Shown: piece after piece, positions 1 to 7,784 of the stretch | How positions within the stretch are numbered: position 1 is the first letter of the stretch | Layout: the number at the start of each line of letters is the position of its first letter | Source of the DNA: Bacillota bacterium | GTDB lineage: Bacteria; Bacillota; Negativicutes; Sporomusales; Sporomusaceae | Assembly: GCA_023443285.1 (NCBI GenBank) | Contig: JAEZVB010000067.1 | Coordinates: forward strand, 1-20,391 | Direction of reading: 5' to 3' | Length of the DNA stretch: 20,391 nucleotides | Made by a program: the position numbers and the translations under genes | The notes under the pieces: generated by a model | Seen by the model: the letters and a program-made list of their open reading frames with translations, nothing else | The model's database searches: none | What the model was told of the DNA's origin: nothing

Positions 1-1
1 C

Positions 2-460
2 AAAGTATATGGCTTTACCGGTAATACACCAAACATCGAATTTATCAGCAAAAGTACGGAGATTGCCACTATTGGTGGTGAAAAGATTCCGGGGTCTGTT
101 CTTAATCAATATATACGGGAAGTCGCAGCGAAAATGGGGACGCCTATACGCCAATGCCAATTGTATCCCAATCCGCAGAGCAAAAAATATGAGTTATACC
201 TGGAGCCGGAAGCAGCCCAGTTTGATTTCCCTACAGAAGAATACTTAGCGAATCTGGAAGTCACTTTAACTAAAAACGTAGGGGGGTATGCTCTTTATCG
301 CGGACGAAATTTGCTGAATGCGCCTATTCTGCAGATCATGAAGCAGGGCTGGCAAGAATATTTATACAATCAAAAGCTAAAAACTGGTATAACAATCGCA
401 CAGATTAAGCTGCCGTTTATTATCAAAGAACAGCCTTTTCCCACATGGTATAAAGAATAA
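2..460 (+). CDS. GH3 family acyl-adenylating protein, C-terminal part (5' truncated by window)
   Basis: The frame is open from base 2 to the TAA at 458-460, so 152 codons of a longer gene are visible. The fragment begins KVYGFTGNTPNIEFISKS and continues with a GGEKI motif. It ends with an LNAPILQIMKQG...GITIAQIKLP stretch. These match the pattern of the C-terminal region of GH3 (auxin-responsive promoter family) enzymes: a GFxxxTPxxxF segment, a GEKL loop, and a terminal LNxPxIxxxKxG...Q.K.P block. Family members form acyl-adenylates and conjugate them to amino acids or other acceptors; bacterial members mostly have unknown substrates. The adenylation core lies upstream of the window, so catalytic residues cannot be checked. 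The next gene lies about 100 nt downstream on the same strand. The family call is fairly secure; the substrate is unknown. Confidence 0.75.
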   Translation, partial: KVYGFTGNTPNIEFISKSTEIATIGGEKIPGSVLNQYIREVAAKMGTPIRQCQLYPNPQSKKYELYLEPEAAQFDFPTEEYLANLEVTLTKNVGGYALYRGRNLLNAPILQIMKQGWQEYLYNQKLKTGITIAQIKLPFIIKEQPFPTWYKE

Positions 461-464
461 GGTA

Positions 465-480
465 CCGTCCGTCTGGACGG
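465..480 (+). other. Short hairpin after the GH3-like gene
   Basis: CCGTCC and GGACGG are perfect complements separated by GTCT, 4 nt after the GH3-like stop codon. No run of T follows, so this is at most a weak terminator or mRNA 3'-end structure. Confidence 0.3.
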
Positions 481-558
481 ATGATGTTTGAAGCGGATAG
501 AAGATAACGGCAGGCATGTATTGGCTTATAGTACAGCTTGGATGAGGGGGATTTTGGT

Positions 559-2043
559 TTGCTTGATCATGCAAATCCGATAGTTTCATTGGCATTGCCT
601 TACAAAATGGAATTTTTGAATGTTGTAGTAGCATTTGTTGCTGAGATAGGGCAATCCTTGGGTGCCAGTGAAAAGGAAAAGGGGCAGTTGCGTTTAGCGG
701 CAGAAGAGGTTTTTAACTATATCATGGAAGCTCTTCCCGCTACGGAAAATGCTGAGGTTTTTTATTTGCGCGGTGAAGAAGATGGTGATGCGGTTAAATT
801 TACTTTTAGCTATCATAGTACACCTATTAATGTCCGGGCGACGCCGGAGTTTACCGTAAGCGATATTGAGACAACCTTGGAAGGTCTTGGGCTTAGCCTA
901 GCAAAGCAGGTGACAGACAGCTTCGAATGCATTAACTGCGGGAGCGATGGCTGGTTGATTGTATTTGCAAAACGGCTTGGAGAGTTTCAATCGGTTTTAT
1001 ACAGCAAAGCTGAGTCAGAGACAGCAGACGTTGATACGAAGCAGGAAGGCGGCTTGCATATAACTCGCGCTGTCAGCAGGCATGTTCCACAGCTCATGGA
1101 TTTGGTGTATCGCACCTATCGGTACTCTTACGCCAAAAATTATTTTTATGATGAGGCCGGCTTGCAGAAAGCAATCGAGGAGGAGAAGCTTGTTGCGCTG
1201 GTAGCAGAAGACGAGGAAGATAAGGCAGTTGGCTGCATAATCGCCTTTTTCGATTCCCCACAGCTTGCAGAAATCGGAGGAGCCATGATTGACCCTGGGC
1301 ACCGTTCCGGTCCAGGAATCATGCTGTTAGCAAGGCAGTGTAAAAGACTGATTGGGGAAGAAGCCTTTAAAAATACCCTGTTTTATTCGAAAACCGTTAC
1401 CAGCCATACGTACTCGCAGCAATTAAATAAACTGTACAAATTCGCACCGCTGGGACTACGCCTGTCAGTATATGAACATGCCCGGTTTGTCGGAATTGCT
1501 ACTGAGCAGGAGTACAGAGAGAGTCTTCTTTTCGGGATTCTTACCAGCAATATGAAAGGCAGGGAGCTGCAGCTCTACGTGCCGCCAGAACATCAGCGAA
1601 TGGTCACAGAGTTATTTGCTAATACCGGTATTGCTGCAGAGATATCGGCGGAAGAACTGCCAGATGCCGCGTGTGTGTATACCAATATAACCCGTACCGG
1701 CAATGAGAAAAAGAAGGTCATGGAAATCCAGGTGAACGAAATCGGCAGCGACTTTGCAGCCGTTTTAAAAAAAGAAACGTTTGCTATCCAGCAGGATGGC
1801 TATGTAACGTGCCTATTAGCCATTCCGGCTGACAAGGCGCTTCCTGCCGAAATCGGCAAGGTGTTAAAAGAGAATAAGTACTTTTTTAGCGGACTACATA
1901 TCAGCACAGAAAATAGATGGTTTTTGCTGTATACCAATCTGTATCACCAGAGATTCCAATTTGCCAATGTAAAACTGTATGATTTGATTGCGCAGGAATT
2001 GCTTCGCTATATTGAAAAGGAATATTTGGCGATGTATCAGTAA
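559..2043 (+). CDS. RsbW-like ATPase / GNAT acetyltransferase fusion protein
   Basis: About 494 residues. The N-terminal ~135 residues resemble an anti-sigma-type HATPase domain, with an LRLAAEEVFNYIMEA N-box-like helix and a later GLGLSLAKQVTDSF segment followed by GWLIVFAKRL. The middle (about residues 170-320) reads as a GNAT acetyltransferase, with a VGCIIAFFDSPQLAEIGGAMIDP strand region and an RSGPGIMLLARQ acetyl-CoA-loop-like stretch. The last ~170 residues are not recognised. The frame is open from a TTG at 538, but that codon has no Shine-Dalgarno. The TTG at 559 lies 8 nt after GATGAGGGGG and begins just before the ATPase domain, so it is preferred. The gene follows the GH3-like gene on the same strand and may be co-transcribed with it. 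Phosphotransfer or acetyl-transfer targets cannot be named from sequence. Confidence 0.7.
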   Translation: MLDHANPIVSLALPYKMEFLNVVVAFVAEIGQSLGASEKEKGQLRLAAEEVFNYIMEALPATENAEVFYLRGEEDGDAVKFTFSYHSTPINVRATPEFTVSDIETTLEGLGLSLAKQVTDSFECINCGSDGWLIVFAKRLGEFQSVLYSKAESETADVDTKQEGGLHITRAVSRHVPQLMDLVYRTYRYSYAKNYFYDEAGLQKAIEEEKLVALVAEDEEDKAVGCIIAFFDSPQLAEIGGAMIDPGHRSGPGIMLLARQCKRLIGEEAFKNTLFYSKTVTSHTYSQQLNKLYKFAPLGLRLSVYEHARFVGIATEQEYRESLLFGILTSNMKGRELQLYVPPEHQRMVTELFANTGIAAEISAEELPDAACVYTNITRTGNEKKKVMEIQVNEIGSDFAAVLKKETFAIQQDGYVTCLLAIPADKALPAEIGKVLKENKYFFSGLHISTENRWFLLYTNLYHQRFQFANVKLYDLIAQELLRYIEKEYLAMYQ

Positions 2044-2101
2044 TGTGAACAGACAGGTCATTTGTTCGTTTGCATGATAATTTATACCATTCAGCATCGT
2101 A

Positions 2102-2130
2102 TTGTTTCAATTCAGAATGTTATGATAGAA
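2102..2130 (+). promoter_or_regulatory. Possible sigma-A promoter for the ferritin-like gene
   Basis: TTGTTT (2102-2107) and TAGAAT (2125-2130) are separated by 17 nt, which fits a weak vegetative promoter. It would give a leader of about 160 nt before the start at 2296. The leader is AT-rich and shows no clear riboswitch fold by eye. Confidence 0.3.
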
Positions 2131-2295
2131 TACAAAGGCAATAGTATATTATAATATTTTTTAAGTAATCTGTGGGAAATATAGGAATTACATAAAGGAG
2201 TTCAGCTATACTTAGTTTGGCTAGCTAACTGCTCTTTGGGAGAACATTTCTTTAATTAGTAACCTATAATATTAATTTGATTAGGAGGATTCACT

Positions 2296-2751
2296 ATGAC
2301 CAAAGAAGAGTACAAAAAGATATTGACGTTGGCAATCAGCAATGAAGCAGAAGCATATGATTTTTACAAAGGGGTATCAGAAAAGGCTACTGATAAGAGT
2401 ACAAAACAGACATTTTCTGAGTTGGCCTCAGAAGAACAAGGCCATCGGAAAATGCTCGAGGGTTTTCTAAACGGCAGTGTTGGTGTCATGTATTTTCACG
2501 AAAGTGAAGACTATAAAATATCTGAAACCATAGAAAAGCCGAAGCTTACATTAAACATGAAACCAGTTGATGCCATTGCTTTGGCGATAAAAAATGAAGA
2601 AGAAGCAATGACAATGTACACGGAATTTGCCAATGCTAGTATCGATCCTGGTCAAAAGAAAATGTTTCTGGATCTATCCATAATGGAAAAGGGCCATAAA
2701 ACCAAACTCGAAAATCTCTATAACAATATGGCTTTCCCTGAAGCTTGGTAG
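2296..2751 (+). CDS. Ferritin-like di-iron protein (rubrerythrin family, no rubredoxin domain)
   Basis: 151 residues with two similar helix pairs, each carrying a glutamate-rich helix and an ExxH motif. The first has NEAEAY (E17, E19) and EEQGH (E47, H50). The second has NEEEAM (E101, E103) and EKGH (E131, H134). This is the di-iron four-helix layout of the rubrerythrin/ferritin-like superfamily. The C-terminal CxxC rubredoxin domain of true rubrerythrin is absent, which explains the short length. Members of this group in anaerobes are linked to peroxide or iron handling in the cytoplasm, but some have other roles. The start is well supported by AGGAGG a few bases upstream. The gene stands alone, flanked by intergenic regions of about 250 nt with hairpins downstream. 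Confidence 0.85.
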   Translation: MTKEEYKKILTLAISNEAEAYDFYKGVSEKATDKSTKQTFSELASEEQGHRKMLEGFLNGSVGVMYFHESEDYKISETIEKPKLTLNMKPVDAIALAIKNEEEAMTMYTEFANASIDPGQKKMFLDLSIMEKGHKTKLENLYNNMAFPEAW

Positions 2752-2800
2752 CACAGAGACACGGGGATTGAATGTTTGAAAGATAAATATTGATAGATAA

Positions 2801-2834
2801 GTTCCTGCATAACATTTTTACAGTTTGCAGGAAC
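2801..2834 (+). terminator. Candidate terminator hairpin after the ferritin-like gene
   Basis: GTTCCTGCA (2801-2809) pairs perfectly with TGCAGGAAC (2826-2834) around a 16-nt loop, about 50 nt after the stop. Only three T follow, so termination may be weak. The right arm also contains one copy of the GCAGGA-TTTGTA motif discussed in the findings. Confidence 0.45.
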
Positions 2835-2850
2835 TTTGTAGCTTATTGGT

Positions 2851-2886
2851 ACCAGTGTGGATTCCAAGTTTGGATTTCATACTGGT
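2851..2886 (+). terminator. Second candidate hairpin before marR
   Basis: An imperfect 15-nt inverted repeat (ACCAGTGTGGATTCC against GGATTTCATACTGGT, 12 Watson-Crick matches plus wobbles) is followed by TATTTTG. It sits between the ferritin-like gene and the marR promoter and could insulate the two. Confidence 0.4.
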
Positions 2887-2933
2887 TATTTTGCATTGTG
2901 AGGCTGTGAAATTTTGGTCTTGATACCACGTTT

Positions 2934-2988
2934 TTGTTTACTTGGAAACAAAAATGTGGTACTATTTGTATTGTTTCCATAGAAACAA
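2934..2988 (+). promoter_or_regulatory. marR promoter with two matching 18-bp palindromic operators
   Basis: An extended -10 element, TGGTACTAT (TG at 2957-2958, TACTAT 2960-2965), lies 17 nt after a -35-like TTTACT (2937-2942). Two similar palindromes flank it: TTGTTTACTTGGAAACAA at 2934-2951 covers the -35, and TTGTTTCCATAGAAACAA at 2971-2988 covers the predicted start of transcription. Their centres are 37 bp apart. A wider 15-bp inverted repeat (one mismatch) surrounds the first. The placement predicts repression by a dimeric regulator, most simply the MarR protein encoded just downstream. Confidence 0.65.
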
Positions 2989-3000
2989 AGGGGGATGTAT

Positions 3001-3453
3001 GTGGACAGTGCAATAGATATTATAAAATCACTTACACGAATACAAGAACGTTCCAATATTTTTGAGCATCATCGGGATGAGATTTTTGCTGGACTTAATT
3101 TAGCGGAAGCACATTGTATTGATAAGATCGGCTCGATGGACTATGCCAATGTCACGAAAATAGCTGCTGAAATGGGTATGACACGAGGAGCCATAAGTAA
3201 AATCAGTAAAAGATTGCTAAATAAAAAATTAATTGACAGCTATCAAAGGCCAGAAAATAATAAAGAGATTTATTTCCGCCTGACGGAGCAAGGGCAGAAA
3301 GTATATATCGAACATAAAAAGTGCCATAATCAAGCGATTCAAGAAAAATTAGCTCTTTTGTCAACATATAATGAAGATGAGCAATCTATTATCTTACGGT
3401 TTTTATGCGATATTAATCAGAAGTATGATAAAAAACTAAATGAAGAGAAATAA
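3001..3453 (+). CDS. MarR family transcriptional regulator
   Basis: About 150 residues with the MarR layout: dimerisation helices at both ends and a winged helix-turn-helix in the middle. The recognition-helix region is TKIAAEMGMTRGAISKISKRLLNKKLI, followed by a wing containing QRPENNKEIYFRLTEQGQKVY. An ATG at 2995 is possible but directly abuts the GGGGG of the ribosome site. The GTG at 3001 lies 6 nt after AAAGGGGG, so it is the better start. The gene is 20-odd nt upstream of an Fsr-like efflux gene, and the two probably form an operon controlled by this protein through the palindromes in its promoter. The ligand is not predictable, though a toxic small molecule exported by the neighbour would fit. 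Confidence 0.85.
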   Translation: MDSAIDIIKSLTRIQERSNIFEHHRDEIFAGLNLAEAHCIDKIGSMDYANVTKIAAEMGMTRGAISKISKRLLNKKLIDSYQRPENNKEIYFRLTEQGQKVYIEHKKCHNQAIQEKLALLSTYNEDEQSIILRFLCDINQKYDKKLNEEK

Positions 3454-3479
3454 AAACCGATACATAGGGGGATATGGAA

Positions 3480-4676
3480 ATGAATCAAAAATACGTGTAT
3501 GTAGTAGCAGTTGGTCACTTTTTTTGTGATATTGGCATGGGGGCATTGCCGGCGATTTTACCATTTTTTATTTTACAGTATGGTATGGATTATCAAGCGG
3601 TAGCGGGCTTGATGTTTGCATCCTGCTTTTTATCCTCTGTGGTACAGCCTACCTTCGGCTGGCTGGCAGACTGTAAGTCAAAGACATGGCTTATGCCGCT
3701 GGGGATTTTTTTAGCTGGTGCAGCTATGGGGGCGGCAGGACTTTTTGAAAATTATTGGGCTATTTTTGCGGTGGTGACGGTAAGCGGAATCGGTAGTGCT
3801 ATTTTTCATCCGGAAGCGGCGCGAATGATCCATAAACTATCTGGAACAAGAAAAGGTACAGCCATGAGTATTTTTTCTGTAGGTGGAAACGGTGGTTTTG
3901 CTGTCGGACCGATTATTGCCGTGGCTGCCATTACGGCATTTGGCATGAAAGGGACAGCGGTATTTTGTGTGCTAGCATTATTCATGGCAATGATTTTATT
4001 GGTGATTGTTCCAAAAATGAAAGCAGATATCGCGCAGACTTCGGTTCCTAAAGTAGCGGCAGATGGAAAGGTCACAGAACCAAAAAACAATCTTAGAAAT
4101 GATTGGCCATCCTTTGCGCGCTTGACATTGCTGATTATTTTTAGTTCAATTGTCATATGTGGGTTGCGAAGCTTTATTCCGCTGTATTTGGTAAATGTCG
4201 CGGGCCTTTCTACTGCGGCAGCGGCTTCCGCGTTGACATTATTATTTATGTTTGGTGTAGTGACTACACTCATTGGCGGACTGTTGGCAGACAGAATAGG
4301 CTATTTGAAAGTGGTGCAGATGAGTTATGTGCTTTTGGTACCGATGGTAGGTTTATTATCACAGACGACAAATGAGTTCATTAGTTATGCGTTAATGATA
4401 CCGATCGGATTTGCTATGTTTTCACCGTTCAGTTCGGTCGTTGTTTTGGGCCAGAGCTATTTAGCACGTAGTATAGGGTTTGCTTCTGGAGTGACACTGG
4501 GACTTACTTTCAGTGTGGGTGGTATGTTTGTTCCATTTATCGGTGGTTTCGCGGATAATCACGGTTTGCCAGCAACAATGGAACTTCTTACAGCGGTTGC
4601 ACTACTGGCAGCGTTGTGTTCTTTCTTTTTGCCAAAACCTGTACCTATTGGGGCAAGTCGAGCGGCGAAGGTATGA
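3480..4676 (+). CDS. MFS efflux transporter, fosmidomycin-resistance (Fsr) type
   Basis: About 398 residues and roughly 12 hydrophobic segments, typical of the major facilitator superfamily. The first helix, VVAVGHFFCDIGMGALPAILPFF, and the GIGSAIFHPEAARM motif near residue 110 are characteristic of Fsr-like drug exporters. The GWLADCKSK loop after helix 2 corresponds to the MFS motif A region, and LADRIGYLK repeats it in the second half. The ATG at 3474 is only 2 nt from AGGGGG. The ATG at 3480 has 8 nt spacing and starts MNQKYVYVV, so it is preferred. The gene follows marR closely and should be derepressed with it. The exported compound is unknown; fosmidomycin itself should not be assumed. 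Confidence 0.8.
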   Translation: MNQKYVYVVAVGHFFCDIGMGALPAILPFFILQYGMDYQAVAGLMFASCFLSSVVQPTFGWLADCKSKTWLMPLGIFLAGAAMGAAGLFENYWAIFAVVTVSGIGSAIFHPEAARMIHKLSGTRKGTAMSIFSVGGNGGFAVGPIIAVAAITAFGMKGTAVFCVLALFMAMILLVIVPKMKADIAQTSVPKVAADGKVTEPKNNLRNDWPSFARLTLLIIFSSIVICGLRSFIPLYLVNVAGLSTAAAASALTLLFMFGVVTTLIGGLLADRIGYLKVVQMSYVLLVPMVGLLSQTTNEFISYALMIPIGFAMFSPFSSVVVLGQSYLARSIGFASGVTLGLTFSVGGMFVPFIGGFADNHGLPATMELLTAVALLAALCSFFLPKPVPIGASRAAKV

Positions 4677-4704
4677 TTGGCGTAACATACCAACTGTGAA
4701 GAGT

Positions 4705-4723
4705 TTGTTATATTATGTAACAA
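4705..4723 (+). promoter_or_regulatory. 19-bp near-palindrome upstream of the moaE-like gene
   Basis: TTGTTATATTATGTAACAA is nearly a perfect palindrome (9-nt arms with one wobble around a central base). It shares TTGTT/AACAA ends with the two marR-promoter palindromes but not their inner bases. It lies about 30 nt before the start of the MoaE-like gene and could be an operator or a short hairpin. No convincing -10/-35 pair was found here. Confidence 0.3.
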
Positions 4724-4751
4724 TAATTAATAATTAGGAGCGTGTTATCTT

Positions 4752-5162
4752 ATGACAAATGCTAAAATAAAAAAGGTATCGCCATCCATGGATGCTTGGC
4801 TCAAAGAAGCAAAAGCTAATCCAGCAGCTTTGCAGGAAGGCATGTTTTTAATCCACAATGGCGTTGTTCGGCAGACTCCTAAAGCCCTGGTTCGCCAGGG
4901 GCTTGATGATGGCTCGCTGGTAAAGGGAATGGAATTTGCCTATGATGCCGCAAAAGTTGATGCAGCGATTGCCGAAACCTATAAAATGGAAGGAATCTTC
5001 TATATTAAGGTTTGGCTGAATGAAGGCCAGCTTAGTGTAGGCGATGATATAATGTATGTAATGATTGGCGGCGATATTAGGCCTCGTGTTATCGATGCCT
5101 TACAATTCCTGGTTGGCAAGATCAAAAATGAATGTGTTACAGAAATCGAACAAAGTCAGTAA
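4752..5162 (+). CDS. Divergent MoaE-like protein (molybdopterin synthase catalytic subunit family)
   Basis: 136 residues. The order of motifs follows MoaE: a GVVRQT strand, VKGMEFAYDAAKVDAAI, a FYIKVWLNEGQLSVGDDIMYVMIGG core corresponding to the hRxGxLxvGe segment, then IRPRVIDALQFLVGKIK. MoaE, with MoaD, inserts sulfur into precursor Z during molybdenum or tungsten cofactor synthesis. In a hand alignment to the E. coli protein, the arginine of the HR pair and the first catalytic lysine (KIK) are kept. The histidine is isoleucine, and the second lysine of the PxWK motif is missing: the tail reads NECVTEIEQSQ. No moaD or other cofactor gene is nearby. AGGAG lies 11 nt before the ATG. It could be a specialised or non-catalytic paralogue. 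Confidence 0.65.
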   Translation: MTNAKIKKVSPSMDAWLKEAKANPAALQEGMFLIHNGVVRQTPKALVRQGLDDGSLVKGMEFAYDAAKVDAAIAETYKMEGIFYIKVWLNEGQLSVGDDIMYVMIGGDIRPRVIDALQFLVGKIKNECVTEIEQSQ

Positions 5163-5225
5163 ACTGAACTGTAACTAGTATCGTTTGCTATCAAAACACA
5201 TGTGGGGTCAAAAGGTGGCCGTAAA

Positions 5226-6464
5226 GTGGAATATAGGATAGAGATGCTTTGGTCGGGATTAATATTAACCGCAGTACTTGTAATATTTACAATGGGAAAA
5301 AGTCCGCTATTCAGGGTAGATCGTGCGGGAGCAGCTATCATTGGGGCTGTAGCTACTGTGGGAACGGGTGTTTTGTCTTTCAAGGAAGCAACATTGGCCG
5401 TTGACTTTAAGACAATAATTATTTTGTTCTCTATGATGATTGTAGTTGCAAATCTAAAGTTAGCTGGTTTTTTTGAACTGGTGGGAGAGTGGGTTTGTCA
5501 ACGGGTTACTACAAAAAAGCAACTGTTGCTTTCAGTTATTATAGCAAGCGGCATTATGTCAGCACTTGCAATCAATGATATAATTTGTTTGCTTTTTACA
5601 CCGGTAGTTCTCTTAATCTGCAAAAAGGCTCAGTGCAACCCCATCCCACATTTATTAGGCGTAGCGATGGCTTCAAACATTGGTAGTGCTGCGACATTAC
5701 TAGGTAATCCCCAAAACATTCTCGTTGCAAGTTTATCTGGCATGTCTTTTGCTAGCTATTTTTTAATTGCTAGCCCAGTAGTAATTTTGGGATTATTTAC
5801 GGTATACGGAGTAATAGTCTATTTTCACCCAATAGAGCTGGAAGGGAATTTTTTTGCGCCCGCAACAAGTCAAAGCAATGTTCATGGTTATCTGATCATT
5901 AAAAGTTTAGTTGTATTAGCTCTCATATTGATTGGGTATATAAGTGGTTATGATCTAGCGTTAGTTTCTTGTTTAGGAGGCGCAACTCTACTTATAACCA
6001 GACGTATAAAACCAAATAAGGTTTATTCAAGTATTGATTTTAATCTCTTAATCATTTTCATAGGTCTATTTATAATTGTTGCCGGTGTAGAAGTTAGCGG
6101 ACTTATGTCATACATATTAGATAAATTGTCATTTGAGGGATTTAATAATATGGGGCTCTTTGCAGCAATGACGCTTGTTTTATCAAATATCGTTAGTAAT
6201 GTACCGGCTGTTTTATTAATGAAGTTTCTTATGCCGATAGAAAATGCTGATTATTGGTGGACGGGATTGGCGTTATTTTCAACACTGGCCGGAAATTTAA
6301 CTATTACTGGCTCTATTGCTAATCTAATTGTAGTTGAGATTGCAAAGCGCGATAACGTTAGTGTTACTGCTCGAGATTATATTAAGATTGGGTTTCCACT
6401 AACCATAGTAACCATTATAGTTGGAATTGTATGGTTGCACTTTGTAGCGTATATACAATCCTAA
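5226..6464 (+). CDS. ArsB/NhaD/SLC13-type ion transporter
   Basis: About 412 residues with some 11 hydrophobic segments, a polytopic inner-membrane protein. The features fit the ion transporter superfamily that includes ArsB, NhaD and DASS carriers: a paired-repeat layout, IMSALAINDIICLLFTPVVLLICKK in the first half with its NDxxxxxxTP motif, and NIGSAATLLGNPQNILVASLSG just after. The second half has the matching SNIVSNVPAVLLMKFLMP and LAGNLTITGSIANLIVVEIAKR segments. The frame is open from a GTG at 5202. The GTG at 5226 lies 7 nt after AAAGGTGG and is more likely; an ATG at 5244 is also possible. It lies about 60 nt after the MoaE-like gene. Substrate (arsenite, Na+/H+ or dicarboxylate) cannot be decided, and no arsenic-resistance gene is adjacent. 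Confidence 0.75.
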   Translation: MEYRIEMLWSGLILTAVLVIFTMGKSPLFRVDRAGAAIIGAVATVGTGVLSFKEATLAVDFKTIIILFSMMIVVANLKLAGFFELVGEWVCQRVTTKKQLLLSVIIASGIMSALAINDIICLLFTPVVLLICKKAQCNPIPHLLGVAMASNIGSAATLLGNPQNILVASLSGMSFASYFLIASPVVILGLFTVYGVIVYFHPIELEGNFFAPATSQSNVHGYLIIKSLVVLALILIGYISGYDLALVSCLGGATLLITRRIKPNKVYSSIDFNLLIIFIGLFIIVAGVEVSGLMSYILDKLSFEGFNNMGLFAAMTLVLSNIVSNVPAVLLMKFLMPIENADYWWTGLALFSTLAGNLTITGSIANLIVVEIAKRDNVSVTARDYIKIGFPLTIVTIIVGIVWLHFVAYIQS

Positions 6465-6551
6465 TAAGCGTTACAGAAAACAAATCAAGAGCCAATCGTG
6501 TATAAACCCAGTAACCATGCCGCAATATAATGAGTGTTTGGGAAAAAATAT

Positions 6552-6603
6552 GTTACTTACTCTGCTCTCATAGTTGTAGCCTTGTTGAGAGGGTTTCGTG
6601 TAA
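6552..6603 (+). promoter_or_regulatory. Possible structured leader upstream of the FMN enzyme gene
   Basis: Nested inverted repeats GTTAC (6552-6556)/GTAAC (6599-6603) and CTCTCA (6565-6570)/TGAGAG (6586-6591) lie in the 190-nt gap after the ion transporter gene. They could form an imperfect hairpin. No T run follows. No known riboswitch was recognised. Confidence 0.2.
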
Positions 6604-6654
6604 CAATATGGAATATTATTTGGTAAAAAGATAAGGGAAGAGGGATGAAATATT

Positions 6655-7671
6655 ATGAATTATAAGGAATTACTGGAAAATGCACGAACCTGTATCGGTA
6701 GTTACTGCAAGGCCTGCCATGTCTGCAATGGTATTGCCTGCAAAAACAATATTCCTGGACCCGGGGCAAAGGGTGTTGGCGATAACGCCATCCGCAACTA
6801 TCAGAAATGGCAGGAGATTCGTGTTAATATGGACACACTCTGTGCGAGTAGACCAGTAGATACAACCCTCGAGTTATTTGGCCAGAGATTCGCCTTTCCG
6901 TTCTTTGCGGGACCTGTTGGTGCTGTAAATATGCATTACAGTGAGAAATTTAGCGATATGACGTATAATGACATTCTAGTTTCTGCCTGCATGGAAAACG
7001 GAATAGCTGCGTTTACCGGTGACGGCACAAATCCGCAAGTAATGGAGAGTGCAACCGCGGCAATAGCTAAAGTGAAGGGTGTTGGCATCCCTACTATTAA
7101 ACCCTGGAATATGGATACAATCCAAGTGAAAATGGAGCTAGTGCGGAAGGCGGGTGCATTTGCTGTAGCCATGGATATAGATGCAGCTGGCCTGCCTTTC
7201 TTAAAAAATATGACACCTCCGGCTGGCGGAAAATCAGTTGACGAACTTCGGCGTATTTCTGAAATTGCCGGTATTCCTTTTATTGTGAAAGGAATTATGA
7301 ATATAAAGAGCGCACTAAAGGCCAAAGAAGCAGGAGCAAAAGCAATTGTTGTTTCTAATCATGGCGGCAGGGTACTGGATCAGTGTCCGTCAACTGCGGA
7401 AGTGCTTTTGGAAATCGCAGAGGCTGTTGGAAGTGAAATGAAGATTCTTGTTGATGGCGGTATCCGCTCTGGTACCGACATTTTCAAGGCTTTAGCACTT
7501 GGTGCAGACGGTGTTATCATCTGCCGTCCGTTTGTAACTGCTGTTTATGGCGGTGAGAAGGAAGGCGTGAAGATTTATATTGAAAAGTTGGCTGAAGAAT
7601 TAAAAGATACAATGGCCATGTGTGGTGCTTTTAGCTTGAGTGAAATCACAAAGGATATGGTACGAAGATAA
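6655..7671 (+). CDS. Alpha-hydroxy-acid oxidizing family FMN protein with N-terminal cysteine cluster
   Basis: 338 residues. The C-terminal two thirds is an FMN-binding TIM barrel of the lactate/glycolate oxidase family. Residues seen are K212 (IVKGIM), the VSNHGGRVLDQ active-site block with H236 and R239, the VDGGIRSGTDIFKAL phosphate-binding strand (D267, R271), and GADGVIICRPF. The N-terminus is unlike classical oxidases: C13, C18, C21, C24 and C29 lie within 17 residues (C-x4-C-x2-C-x2-C-x4-C). This spacing could bind an iron-sulfur cluster or metal, which would suit a dehydrogenase passing electrons to an anaerobic acceptor rather than to oxygen. Such proteins are annotated in many anaerobic Firmicutes without a proven substrate. 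A GGGAAGAGGG ribosome site precedes the ATG. The MBL-fold gene follows 113 nt later. Confidence 0.8.
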   Translation: MNYKELLENARTCIGSYCKACHVCNGIACKNNIPGPGAKGVGDNAIRNYQKWQEIRVNMDTLCASRPVDTTLELFGQRFAFPFFAGPVGAVNMHYSEKFSDMTYNDILVSACMENGIAAFTGDGTNPQVMESATAAIAKVKGVGIPTIKPWNMDTIQVKMELVRKAGAFAVAMDIDAAGLPFLKNMTPPAGGKSVDELRRISEIAGIPFIVKGIMNIKSALKAKEAGAKAIVVSNHGGRVLDQCPSTAEVLLEIAEAVGSEMKILVDGGIRSGTDIFKALALGADGVIICRPFVTAVYGGEKEGVKIYIEKLAEELKDTMAMCGAFSLSEITKDMVRR

Positions 7672-7784
7672 TAAAACCCCCCAAGAGCTTAATTTAATTA
7701 GAAATAGCTTACATGTACTGGCGATTGAAGCAGAGTATGGCACAATTAAATTACATTAATTAACTGAAGGTTAAGGGGGTAACC

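Noticed and set aside
3806..4273. 155-codon open frame on the minus strand inside the Fsr-like gene
   Set aside because: It lies wholly antisense to a convincing MFS gene and has no ribosome site or recognisable motif; a shadow of biased codons.
6936..7325. 129-codon minus-strand frame inside the FMN enzyme gene
   Set aside because: Overlaps the conserved barrel coding region of a clear flavoenzyme; considered a shadow.
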